Assembly (NCBI GenBank): GCA_017506865.1 | Contig: JAFCMP010000517.1 | Location: 124,001-188,000, forward strand | Origin: Tribonema minus | Taxonomy: Eukaryota; Sar; Xanthophyceae; Tribonematales; Tribonemataceae | Direction of reading: 5' to 3' | Length of the DNA: 64,000 bases | Shown: positions 1-11,800 of the stretch, piece by piece | How positions within the stretch are numbered: position 1 is the first letter of the stretch | How the letters are laid out: each line of letters begins with the position of its first letter | Translations under genes and position numbers: made by a program | Notes under the pieces: model-generated | The model's input: the letters and a program-made list of their open reading frames with translations, nothing else | What the model was told of the DNA's origin: nothing | Database searches by the model: none

Positions 1-3000
1 GAGATTGGATCCTATGTTACACCTCACACTGCCACTGTGTCGCGCACGACACACGCTGGTGAGCCAGTGTGCGCTGCGACGTGCTGCGAGCGCTGGGCAC
101 TGCTGCAGCTCACCCGTGTTGTACGCGTTGACATATCATCTCAAGCCCAGCCTGCAAGCGCCTCTGCCTGCGCGCTGCCAGTGCGCAGAGACGTGTTGAG
201 AGTGCTGAGCACTGCTGCAGCGCACCCGTGTGCTGTACGTGATGACGTCAGGTTTCAAGCCCAGCCGCCCTGCCTGCTGCTTACCAGCTGAGACATGCTT
301 GAGCGCTGCTGACACTCACCTGTGTTGTACGTGATGACGTCAGGTTTCAAGCCCAGCCCCTCCGCCTGCTTGAGCAGCTGCAGCGCCTTGCGCCACTGCC
401 GTGCGCGCTCGCAGGCGCTCATGGCTGGCCACACGCAGCGGTTTCGGCGGTTACAGGGAAGTAACGATAGTTATGATGGTGGCAGTAATGGCGAAAGGTG
501 CGAGAATGATGGAAATGGTAATAATGTTATGATGATGGTGATGATGACATGTTCGCTGCTGCCAGAGACGTGCTTGTCGCGGAGGCGCGTGTGGTCAAAC
601 GCAGTTGTCAACGGTTTTGTACTAAGCACTTCTTCATTAGCAAGCACCTCAATTCAGGCTCATGTGCTTCATGGGCGCAGAGTGCACACACAACCTGAGC
701 TTGTACACAACCGCACAGCAACAGAGCCAAAGGCAACTGCAGCTCACATGCCCTGCACTCAAATGAGCGTCTGCATGACATCTTTGGCCGAGTCCTATAC
801 TATACTCAGAATAAGCAGAGCACAGCTGTGCGCTGTGAGAACCTTGCCCTCGAACGCCAGTTGCTTTTCCATGAGGACCATTCCCACCAAGAGCATTCCC
901 ATGCAGAACCGGGCCAGAAACGCCTCTTGACGCGCCCGGATTTCCGCATCACGCGTCTACTCCGCATTGCGCCGCCCTTCCGGTGACGGTCGTGTGCGCG
1001 CCAAAGTCAGCGCTCAGCTAGTGCTGTTTCACTCTCGCGGCCATGCTTAGCAGCGTGAAAGGAATCCTGCAAGTTGCGGTGCCGCAGCGCCCCTTGAAGT
1101 TTGTGCACTGTGCATGTGTGACGCTACGCATACCTACCTACCAGTGACCTCGCGTCACGCGGCGCGCGAGCGAGAACATGTGCGTGGCGCACGGATACCT
1201 ACCTACCAGTGACCTCGCGTCACGCGGCGCGCGAGCGAGAACATGTGCGTGGCGCACGGCAGCGCCCCTTGAAGTTTGCACATGCGACGCCCCATGGCCT
1301 ACATACCTACCTACCTACCTAAGGTGACGCTCGTTACCTGCGTTGAATGCCAGCAGGCTCGGCGGCAGCGCGTGCGGCCCCCTGAGCATGCCCTTCAGCA
1401 TATATACATACATACCTATTTACGGTGACGCTCGTTACCTGCGTTGAACGCCAGCAGGCTCGGCGGCAGCGCGTGCGGCCCCCTGAGCATGCCCTTCAGC
1501 ATATATACATACATACCTATTTACGGTGACGCTCGTTACCTCCGTTGAACGCCAGCAGGCTCGGCGGCAGCGCGTGCGGCCCCCTGAGCATGCCCTTCAG
1601 CATATATACATACCTATTTACCTATGGTGACACTCGTTACCTGCATTGAACGCCAGCAGGCTCGGCGGCAGCGCGTGCGGCCCCTTGAGCATGCCCTCCA
1701 GCAGCTCCACGCCGCGCTGCCACTCGCCGCTCAGCGCGCACGCTGATATCGCCGCCGCGTACGTCTGCGAGTGAACGTGGAATTGGAAGCGCACATTTTG
1801 ATTTGTGGTCACAGTGACAGGACACACGTAGTCATGTCAAAGTAGTTTTGTGCTTGTATACCGCTGTGAGAACGCGAGTGACGCTGCACACAGCGGCTCT
1901 GAGCCCACAGCAGACAGCGCGGCAGCGACAGTGGCGGTCGTTGGGATATGCCCTATTGCGAGCAGGAAACACCATGTGCTCATGGACAGGGCACAGTCAG
2001 GCCAACATTGCACTACCATGCCATCAGTGCGGAAGCATGCAGTGCACCATGCAGCGGCACCATGGCTGCTTGCATGGCGACAGGCATGCGCCAGCGATGA
2101 GCCGGACGGCTGGTACTGGTTCCAGATGTCACTGCAGAAGCATCGCTTCACGCCAAGTAGATGCACTGCAGTGGAGCATGAAAAAACACCAACAAAACAT
2201 CAAGTTACACTTACAAACACCAAATTGAACTTGACGTACCTAGCTGGCACCAGGTCAATTTCTCACTGCCGTCGTACAATACTGCCATTCGCACTCATGT
2301 TTACGTTGACTGAAGTGACACACAACATATACTTGGTACCCTGTTGAACGCTATCCCGCTTGCATGCACATACCTTCAGCAAGAGTTGCCTTGGCAGTCA
2401 AGAGAGGACAACAAAGCTCAACTGCTCCGATAGGTCACTTGAAGTTTGGTCCCTGCACTACGGCTGTTTGCTCAGAGCTACAACAGAAGCAATGAGCAAT
2501 GGTCGCTGCAATGGTCTGCGTTGAACGTATTTCATCACTGGCTCTGTGAGGTCTGCTGACAATGCACTCAAACATGTCGTTGACAAAGCTGCCTCCATTC
2601 TCATGCGCAGCAGCGACAGGCCCCAGTTCGTGCACTGGCTGAGGTGGTGGCAGAGCAGCTGGAAGGCAAGAAGCGTGCCAGCAGTGCGATTACGCGACCC
2701 GCTGCAACACTGCTTATACAGTGCGCATCGGAGCCATTTGCCTCCCTGTGTGGGCACAATTACAAACCTCATTGACACATCAGCAAAGGAGCGCAGCAGA
2801 GCGGTCCCCTACACACCGCCCTCCCCCCGCATGACACCCTCGACGTCAGGTTACACATTTTCAGTGCGCTTTCAGCAGACGCGCGCAGCAGCAGCGGTGC
2901 ATGCACCTGCGACGTCGGCCAGCTCTCCTCCCGCCACCCCCGGTCCCGCCCCGCCTGCATCTCCTGCAGCGTCAGAACGGCAGCGCGCCACTGGCCCGCG

Positions 3001-4565
3001 CGCCCCGCCGCGCGTATCACCAGCGTCCTGCTCTCCGCGCGCAGCGGGCGTCTGAGCGCCGCCTCGCCGTCGCGGATCAGGTCCGCTGCTCGCTGCCACC
3101 GCCCGCCGGCTGCAAGCGCGGACACGCACGCTTCGTACATGGCCTCGCTGCACGAGCGAGGGTCACAATCGGTGATTGGGGCACGTGAGCTTTCTTCCAG
3201 TTGAACAAGGCGTGGAGTCCCACTGACAACAGTGGCATGTACCGAGGAGCGCTACTGAGCTCCGTAGGAAGTTGAGGTGGGCCGCAAACCTGATTGGAAG
3301 AACTTTTCTAGATTAAGCAGGCACTCTGCTGATCAGAGAGCACAGACTGCACAGTGCTCCATGATAACACACATCAGCGGCTGTAGTAAAGCACAGGGCT
3401 TATTGGGTGATCGTGCCCTCGGTCAACCTTGCGGCTGCTGCCGTCTGCATGAGAGTCAATGCATATTATTGCTGCAAGCGGCAGTGGCACCTCTTTGTTG
3501 TGGTACTGCAAAGGTGTGGCCTGATCAGGTACGATGTACCTCATTCAAAAGCGAAACCACTCTTTCTCACTCAAAACTGAAATGATACATGCATGTAGAC
3601 TACTCACATGCAGTCATATTCCTATTGCTGAGGTGATGGCAATTTGAGCACTGGGCATGCGAATGGCAACAGCTGGTAATGCGGTCGACCGCTGCTCACC
3701 TGGGAGCGTATCCCAGCACGCTGGCCTGCCCCAGGAAGTACAGCGCCTCCGTGACGCCGCCGACTCTGGCACACATGGCAGTGCCCATCTCCAGCAGCTC
3801 AAGGTCAGGCGCGACGCGCGCAGCCGCCATGGCACCCACCACCGTCACCACGAACGCCGCCTGGCCATCGCGCGCGCCGCGCCAGGACCGCAGCAGCGCC
3901 TTGTACGTGCTCACGCGCGGTGCCACGCCCTGCGCCCGCATCAGCTCCACAACTTCCATCCCTGCGTCCCACCGACCACACTGAGCTGCTACTTCAAGTG
4001 CCATGTCTGCGGCTGCTCTCGGCGGAGGAGCGCTGCCTGGGCGATCGTCGCGCAAGCACATTGCACGAAAGGCCTCCAGCGCTTCTTTCCACCCCCGACC
4101 CACCCGTTTAGGCTGCCGCGTACGACCCCGAGGATCGGATGTGGCTTCGTCAGCAGCAGCATCTTGGCTGTCATCACCTGTGCTGCCACTGCCAGTTGCG
4201 GCAGCAATCTGCGCCATGAACGCAGCGTCCACATCATCGACGGGCGCCAATGCTTCATCCTCATCGGCGTCTGGCATCAGGAGATCTGTCGCAGGGTTGA
4301 AGATGGGCAGTGCCATTTTCGGCTGCTGCACAGAGGACGCTAATGCAGAAGTGGGGGACGAGCCACGAGGCCCAGGCCTGCGACCATTGCGCGATGGCCT
4401 TTGTGGCCTGGCAGATGGGGGCCCGTTGCCTGCAGCAGCTTCTGAACTCATGCGTAGCACTGACAGGCGCTGGTTCGTGTGCTGGCTGGAGAGATTGCTG
4501 GACAGCTGGAAGGCGGCAGTCGTGCTGATGGCCAGCAGAGTGGCTGCTGCCGTTGATCTCGCCAT
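1..4565 (-). CDS. plastid-targeted pentatricopeptide repeat (PPR) protein, partial
   Basis: Exons on the minus strand: 4565-3700, 3147-2907, 1764-1641 and 424-320; the gene continues past the left edge. All junctions are GT-AG and the phases (2, 0, 1, 1) close in frame, giving at least 445 residues. The start at 4565 is chosen because it opens a signal peptide (MARSTAAATLLAIS) ending in TTAAF, an ASAFAP-like plastid signal. After an acidic, low-complexity linker come about eight helical-pair repeats typical of P-type PPRs, for example TYAAAISACALSGEW followed by GVELLEGM, and AMSACERARQW followed by LKPDVITYN. PPR proteins bind organelle RNA and act in its processing, stability or translation; the RNA target cannot be read here. 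Introns carry degenerate copies of exons 1, 3 and 4 (listed separately). PPR assignment is firm; plastid location is inferred from the leader. Confidence 0.85.
109..288 (-). repeat. two degenerate echoes of PPR exon 4 end plus donor
   Basis: On the minus strand, blocks at about 229-285 and 114-170 repeat the last part of the exon at 424-320 (the stretch encoding LGLKPDVITYN) and run into a GT donor-like site. The nearer copy is almost exact, the farther one more mutated. They lie in the intron downstream of that exon and look like successive tandem duplications of its 3' edge. Confidence 0.7.
1131..1260. repeat. 65-bp tandem duplication in PPR intron
   Basis: Two copies of a 65-bp block starting with tacctacctaccagtgacc (1131 and 1196) are essentially identical, so the duplication is recent. 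No coding content is evident. Confidence 0.85.
1324..1626 (-). repeat. three 101-bp echoes of PPR exon 3 end plus donor
   Basis: Units beginning gtgacgctcgttacc start at 1324, 1425 and 1526, and the matching edge of the real exon lies at 1627, so the period is exactly 101 bp. Read on the minus strand each unit holds the last ~60 bp of exon 1764-1641 (encoding PPSLLAFNA), its GT donor and about 40 bp of intron. The copies differ at only a few bases. Each keeps a usable-looking donor but lacks the 5' half of the exon. Confidence 0.85.
2560..2700 (-). repeat. degenerate echo of PPR exon 1 leader region
   Basis: On the minus strand this stretch resembles the first exon near 4440-4540. The encoded tracts TLLAFQLL and LSLLRMRMEAA parallel TLLAI..AAFQL and LSVLRMSSEAA of the real leader. 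It lies in a downstream intron of the same gene and is not needed in any in-frame model. It is probably a decayed copy of the targeting-peptide exon. Confidence 0.5.
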
Positions 4566-4799
4566 GGCAACCGGGAAGGTTGAATATCAGCTGCACACTC
4601 TTTTGCTTTTCTCAAGCCTCCGCTGCTTTTTTGGCTCCGAAATTCGCCCAAAAATGCACCGCGATCCTGGGGAAATCCCTTCTCTAAATGGGGGAAATAA
4701 AAAAGGGGGGCGCTGGCTGAACCTCAACGTGCATGAAAAAACCTCTCTTTCTGATCACTGTTTGCCCACCACTGCAGCAGCCAACACCCCTATATAGCC

Positions 4800-5847
4800 A
4801 TGGTGCGTTTGACAGCAGCGGTGGCGGCGGTGGCGCTCTGCGCGGGAGCCGATGCTTTCGGTGAGTGCCGCAGGAGCCGGCCCTGTCGTGAGCCTAGGCC
4901 AGAGGAGGGAATCTGTGGAGGCCCACATGCGTGTGTATCTTGGTTTGGCAAGCCAGGCATCGTACGATGAGCAGCAGCCATGGTGGTAGCTGGTTCAGCT
5001 CTCGACATACCTTGGCCTCATCCCCGGGCCGCCGATTCGCGGTGTATGCACGGCGTGCAGTAGGAGCGGTACACAGCAGTGCCGGTTCAAGCCTTGGTTG
5101 AACGCTCATGCAGCACGCACCATCAGGCACGGTGGCGCAGTGAGCACATCGATAGCTTGGCGCCAGTCAGGCGTGCTTGCGCCGCGTTAGCGGCGCCTGG
5201 CGCTCCGCATCGTCGTCTGGACCCTGAGTGATTTGACGCAAGGCACAAGGCTTCTTGAGCTTGCGTTTTCTCTGACACACAGACAGCATCCATTAACCCC
5301 AGCATCCCGCGTCCCTCCTGCACTCGCAGTGGCACCAGTAGGCGGCCGCCTGGCGGGCGTGCGCAGCAGCTCCGGCATGCGGATGGCGGCCGTGCCAGTG
5401 AAGGAGGAGTGGGTCTCTGTGCTCAAGACCAGTGAGATCGCCCCGGGGGAGCTGGTGCCCGTCGAGACCGACGGCCTGCAGCTGCTGATCGCCGCGGACC
5501 TGGACGGCTCCATCTACGCCACCGCAAACATCTGCCCGCACCTGGGCACCCCCCTGGACCAGGGATCTATCAACGCACAGGGCGCACTCGTGTGCCCTCT
5601 GCACAAGTCGGCCTTCAGCCTCGAGACCGGCGAGCTGGTGGGCGACTGGTGCCCCTTCCCCCCCGTGCTGGGCCCCCTGGTGCTCGGCAAGCTGGAGCCC
5701 CCGAAGAACCTTGCCGTCTTTCCCGTGCGGGCTAAGGGCGCCAGCATCGAGGTCCTCGTCAACCGCAACCTCAAGGCTGAGTTCGAGACCAAGTACTGGT
5801 CGGGTATCCTCGACGCCCAGGGCAAGGCGACCGGTGACTACTACTAA
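4800..5847 (+). CDS. plastid Rieske-type [2Fe-2S] protein
   Basis: Two exons, 4800-4860 and 5330-5847, joined in phase 1; 192 residues. Exon 1 is almost exactly a signal peptide (MVRLTAAVAAVALCAGADAF), and the second exon continues with VAPVGGR, making an ASAFAP-like cleavage site followed by a basic transit peptide. The mature part is a Rieske domain with both cluster-ligand boxes, C-P-H-L-G near residue 92 and C-P-L-H-K near residue 112. The protein is short and soluble, with no C-terminal catalytic domain and no membrane anchor. It is therefore not the cytochrome b6f Rieske subunit and resembles stand-alone Rieske ferredoxin-like plastid proteins. Its electron partner is unknown. A TATA-like tatata lies only about 10 bp before the ATG, so the leader is very short or the TATA match is fortuitous. 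Confidence 0.88.
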
Positions 5848-7031
5848 ATTCATTCAGTTTTGACTCGCTACGGAAAATAGACGGGCGGGTCGACGGGCAG
5901 GGGGCACAGGCGGGCGCACGCGGGGAGGAGAGGGGGTCGGGCTGTTGGCTGCTGGGTGTCCTGTGTGCATTGTTTGCCCCAGTGAAGCAACCGTGCTGAC
6001 ATGTTTGATATCAAAAAAGGGCCCGCAGTGGCAGCGAGGGGTCACTGGGGGCTTCCACCTCATACTAATGTTTATTTTGTGTTCCACCCTTAAAGGATTC
6101 CCTGCACCTTGATTTTTTTTCTTTTTCCTCTGCTTGTGCTGTTTCGATGACCCACACTGGATGAATTGCATATACGTGAGGTGCTCTGCGCGCAAGGCTC
6201 CAGGCGGTTCACTGGCTTCACGCGGGCGGGTCAACCAGTGGAGCCTTCAGGGCGCTCAGGTCAGCAGGTATGTTGGCATCAGTTTAAAATTGGTAGTGGT
6301 TGTCTTTTACGCAGCAGGCAAGCTGCATGTGCGCAGTATTGCTAAATGAGTGTTAGGTGTATTTTTGTTTGCAGTTTTTGCTGGGCACTCTTTTGTCCGG
6401 ATTTGATGGATTGTTGTCAACAATTATGCTGTCACTGATTTGCCCATCCAAAATACTGAGTTGTGGCAATCAATGCGCAGGCCACAGTTGTAAGCAGCAG
6501 CACAGGATGCTTTGATGTACCGGAGCGAAGCTTGTGATGCATTGTCCTACACCTGTGAGGTAAGCTCTATGCATGCCGAAGTCCGGATGCCTGCTGTTGA
6601 ATCGTCTTTGCGCGCAATCACTGTCTGCATCACCACTTAATAACGCTGCATGCATTTGAGCACTGTGCCTTTCCCACAGCCAGCCACGTGGATGCCAGTA
6701 GCGCAGCAGCACCGCCAGCGGGACTATCCATTGCACGGGAGGGCGTCTACTCAAGTAAGAAGCACGATTTGCTCTCTCTGATGCCGATTTGCATCTGTTA
6801 CATCGCCACCTAGTATAGCCCAGTTTAGGTGGTAGCAGAAATCTGTTTTTACATTTTCTGTAGGTGCCGATGTACCCTCAGCTCCGCACCAATAATTACT
6901 GTTGATTGAGCCCATTGGATTGAAGGACGTTGCGCTCAGTGCGTAGACATGCAGCAGGCATTCAAAGGAGGAGTGTGGGTGGGAATTTATTTGCTGAACC
7001 ATGTCATCGACTGCCACAGTGCTCCACGTAC
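5848..7031. other. non-coding interval, no gene seen
   Basis: Downstream of the Rieske gene I see only short open frames without codon bias or recognisable motifs. The first ~300 bp probably hold the 3' UTR. Confidence 0.5.
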
Positions 7032-7200
7032 TTCTTATTAATTCTCGCTCAGGGCGCGAAAAAGCCCAGATGATGGTCTAACTTGATGCGGCTGTACGGA
7101 ATCTGCATGTCGTGTGACTTCTGAAAGTGTCTCAACGACAACCACTCAAACGCCGCCGCCGCCAAATGGCATCTCGGGATCCTCCCCTACGTCCTCCTCC
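7032..7200 (-). mobile_element. SINE-like retroposon, copy A
   Basis: Minus-strand copy of a dispersed ~150-170 bp family. In element orientation it starts with a GGAGGAGGACG-type head, has a (GGC)n block, the conserved core TGGTTGTCGTTGAGACAC and GGGCTTTTTCGCGCCCTGAGCG, and ends in an A-rich tail. Flanks ctccacgtac (7022-7031) and ctccatgtgc (7197-7206) match at 8 of 10 bases, a decayed target-site duplication. This copy is intergenic. Confidence 0.75.
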
Positions 7201-8887
7201 ATGTGCCCCCCCCCCCCGGATTCTGCCATGTGTGTCATGACACGGCCAGAGTACGCCATGTGGAGCGCTGCCGACTTAGGTGTCTGTGGTCAAATATGAC
7301 GATTGAGAAAGACGAGAGGCATTGGATGGCATCAGATTTGAAACGGAGCAACGTATTTGATGCTCTGCTGCTTTCCTGATTGGTAAATAGACGCAGTTCA
7401 CGGAACAGTCGGCCTCGGCCTGCCTGCTCACACTGGTTTCATGTACCATTGCACTTACACATGGCACATCCACATGTGTCAGTAACTTCACCATGCAGCT
7501 TCAGTGCCTTGTTGTATGTGCAGCTTGCTGTAACATCTTGATGGGTCTATTTGTGACACGGCTGGCAGATCATTGCGCTAGCAGGAGACGGCGGCCACCA
7601 AACTAATGTTTAGCAGGCACATAGTTTGAGAGGCTTGTTTTGTTGGGCTGTTGTCAAAACTCCGACTGGTGGTCGCGCACGGAAGGTGGCTATAACCCCG
7701 AAATACCCACCTTATGCTTCAGACGCCTTGATGTGCAGGACCAGCATACCTCTGCCGACCCCTTTCGGGCCTGCATTGCATATCATCCATTCCTGTGTGC
7801 AAAAGCGTATGCATGTGTTTTGCGGTTCGTTTCATCAAACGGTCACAGCAGCATTGCTCAGGCAGTGTCCACAACTGCCACTGCCTAATGTCAGGTGTGT
7901 GTCCGTCCTAGCAGAGTGCAGCCTGTTTGCACAAGCTCGAATGGCACACGCATGGAAATGGTTGGATGTTGCTCTTGTCTCGTTGCGGCTTAGATTGTGT
8001 TTACATGTCGTCAAACTTTCCGTGGTGCTGCCTTGTTTGAACAGAATGCAAGATTCTGTTACATACCATGCAAGGGCTTTTTCATGTGCACCGCCTGTGC
8101 ACCTTAAATAAGCTTGGCACTGCACAGAGCAATCAGACTTCAGTTACAGGTGTCTGCTTTTAACCTCTTGCTGCCCTCATGTTCTTTTTTTGTCTTCAGC
8201 GCATTATCTATTGCATGTTAATCTGAGCATCACTTCACCGGCTTCACACCCTGCCGCGTTCGTAGCGTCATCTCACTTTCTTGAGCCTGCAACAACCTGT
8301 TGCGCGTGATGGCTGGAAAGCTTGACACGCGCGTGATGGCTGGAAAGCTTGACACCATCAGAACAGAGCACATATCCCCCTTGACAACAGTACATAACAT
8401 TATGTGACATAGTTCATAAATGTGCACACACTTTCCTTAAAACATACGTAGTATATAGAGCTTGCAACCATCTAAAAGTGGCTTGAATAGACTGTTGCTT
8501 GAATAGACTGTTTCAGATGAAATGTCGATCTCATCATTCTGTGCAATTCATGCAGGCCTACTGTACTTCCTCTTGGTGGTCGTGTGCCTTTTGGTGATGC
8601 TCACTTGAAGCAATGACAGAGGGCACTCTTTTGCAGTCTTGTCTGCAATTGACTATCTTTTCAAAAGAGGACAGTTGTGTCACACACTTGCAATTGCATT
8701 GGAGCGACTTCAAAGTTAAAGACAAACCTCACACAGTTGAAGATACCTGTGTAATCCACTGAGCTTCAAAGTTGTGACGCTGCAGATGCAGCGGAACTTG
8801 AATCAGCACCTGCAACAGAGGCAGCGGAGGCGGCAGCAGCAGTTGCAGCGATCGCAGGTGTGATGCTTGCGCCTTCCAGCAGTCGGC
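7201..8887. other. non-coding interval, no gene seen
   Basis: Contains a C-run near 7207 and a 27-bp tandem duplication at 8302-8355 (unit starting gcgcgtgatggctgg). Open frames are short and unsupported. The last few hundred bases should hold the promoter and 5' UTR of the gene starting at 8888. Confidence 0.5.
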
Positions 8888-11800
8888 ATGCACTTCGCCT
8901 TGGCAACGCCTCAGCGAAGAGAGCTCGTGATACCACCGTCGAAGTTCGGCCTTGTGGAGCAGGACGTCTTTCGATCTGGGCACCCTACACTGAAGAATCT
9001 GCGGTACTTGACCAGGTGAGCTGTGCTCGACGAACTTGTACTTCGCAGATTAGCGGCTCGAAGCATCTGGTTTTCCAGCACTCAGCACAACAGCTGCGCC
9101 ATTACTGACTTCCTTCACAATCATGGCATTCCGTAGACCATTACAGCCATCCATCTTTTCTCAATTTGGACGCGAAGAGTGCCTCTCGTGCTTGCTTCAA
9201 GCAGAAAATAGCCCCCGTTGATGTGCTTGTCATGGCCGTCGCCGCATCAGGTTGAAGCTCAAGACGATGGTCGCGATAGTGCCGGAGGAGCCGCTGAAGG
9301 ACCTGTGCGACTTCTGCCGGGAGCAGGACATCGAGCTGCTGCATGTCGCCGCTGACAAGTACAAGGAGGAGGGCATGACCGTCACGCCTCAGCAGGTCGC
9401 ACAGGTATGTAGGTATGCATTCATCAACGATACTCGATGGTACCGTGGAGCAGGACTCGCGTGCAATGCGTTAGGCTCAGCTGCGATGTCGTACACCCGC
9501 GGCCGCTGGCGCTGCGCGCTTGAGAACCGACGACCCAAGTGCGAGAGCACTGCGAGTGAAGCAGCCCTTATGTCAGGGTCCCACTGAGTGCCGCAGTGTA
9601 TGCATCGAACATTGCACAGAACATGATGCCTGTCAATATTACCAAGTGCCGCCGTGTGCACCAAACGTGTGCACAGAACACAATGTCTCTGAGTGTTGCT
9701 AAGTGGCACAGCGTGCACAGCACATGTGTGCAGGACGCGACACCTTTGAATGTTTGACCCTTGACGTTGTGATTGAAACTGCGCTCACTGCTGCTGGCAT
9801 GAGTTGCTGAGTTCAACGCTCACGCAAAGGACATGCCTGTAGAAGCTCGCCATACACAACTAACTGAGCCCGTAGCACGCAGTGCTTTCATGCACATCTG
9901 CAGCTTTACAGATAGTCTATAGCTCGGTAGCATTGCTCTGATGCAACGCGCTGCGTTGGCTTTGCCTGTGGCACCACCAGACGCTGCAAGTAGCTCGGCA
10001 CGACAGCGCTCAGGCGCATCAGGGTTGAAGTCAGGTTAGGGCTTTGAAGTTAGGTCAGGGTTGGGGAGAGGCAGCTGGGCTGTCAGTTGCACACTGCACT
10101 CACAACAAGGTGTCACGTACGAGGCAAAGGCAGCGCGCGCACCATCCCCAGCCTACACTGGGGTCTACAGGCATGCATGTTTGCGGCCCTAGTCTAGACT
10201 GCACCGCAGGGAGTGAGCTTGGCGCCAACGATGCCGCGCGCGTTGCGTGACAGTCAGCGCTCAGCACGCATCTAGTAACCTTGACCGCGTTCCCGGCACT
10301 TTATCATCACACACGCACATGTAAGGCCAAGGCGCCGTGCGCTGCTTCCATCTTTACGCTAGCGCGCCTCGGAGTGCGCTGTTGGTGATGCGGCGGCCGG
10401 CGGCGCTGCTGCTGCTGCGCCTGTCATGCTGGCACACCGTTCAGCAGGACAGCAGCGCACACCCACGTGTGTAACATCATGTCTCAGCGCTCAGGCTGTT
10501 TCGCAGTGGGGCGCGGCAGCAGCCAGCTGAGCCGTGCTGCCTGCTCCGCGCGCTCAAGTAACAGCCACCTGCACTTTAGACCAAGAACATGAAATTGTGA
10601 CGCAGCACTGCCTGAGTGCTGCCATCCACACCAAGGCGTGCAGAGACAACCTCAACTCAGGCTTGAAGTTTTGTGTGCTGTGTCCCCGCCCGCCGCGCTG
10701 CATCGCAGATCCTGAGCGCGCTGGTGGATCCGCAGCGGCTGCCGGCGCTGGTGCACTGCCTGGATGGGGGTGCTGTCACGGGCACAGTCATCATGTGCCT
10801 CAGGAAGCTGCAGGGGTGGAGCTGGGCGGGCCTGTCGGAAGAGAGCAGGAAGTGCGTACGATTCATGAGTCCACTGGAGCAAACCTTTGTGTATGTTTAT
10901 GTGTATACAAGTGTTTGTGGAGCTGCAAGTTGGTTTTTGTGTGCAGACGCAGGTGGTCGTTCAGTTTTGTGTACCTCTTTCTCTTGTGCTAGAGTGAATT
11001 GGGTTGCTTGTGGCGCATGTAGAGGACTTGTTGAGCACCGATGATGACTTAGAAGGCAGCACACATGCATTCTGTTCTCGCTGGCGGGCTCCAGCGCAAC
11101 TTGCGCTTTATGTTGCTTCTGCGCCACAGCAGCTACAGGGCCTCATGTTCAGTGACAATAGCCACCGCAACTTCAACTCTGGAGCTCACCTTTACCGTCA
11201 AAGTTCATCACTGTGCAGCAGCAGCCATTATCATGGTGACATTGCTCGCTGAAAGCGGGGTTCAACAGCGGCTGCACTTTCACCCTGACGCCAATGTCCG
11301 CCGCTACACACAGTTGCTGCCCTCGCTGAACTCGCTGCCGCCTCGCACGCGCACACAGATACACAGCGGGGCGCGGCATGCACCGCGAGGTCAACAAGTT
11401 TGTGCAGGACTTCACGGAGGAGGTGACGGTCGGCGCCGCGGTGCCGCCATGGCTGTGGCAGGGGCAGCGCGAGCGCCTGCACCCGGCGATCCGGCTGCGA
11501 CACGACCCGCCACTGGAGGAGGCGCGCGAGGGGGGCGCCAAGGACGGGCAGGTATGTATACGTGGCTGCGGTGATGCATATCCCCTGACAGGCAAGGATG
11601 GGCAGGCATGTTGTGGCTGTGGTGAATACATGCCCCCTTAGGCAAGGATGAGCAGGTATGCATGTGGCTGTGGTGATACATACCCCCTGACTGGATGGGC
11701 AGGTATGTATACATGGCTGTGGTGATACATACCCCCTGGTGACAATACATACCCCCCCCCCCCCTGGCACCTCGACGCTGATACCTGCCCCCTGGTATGT

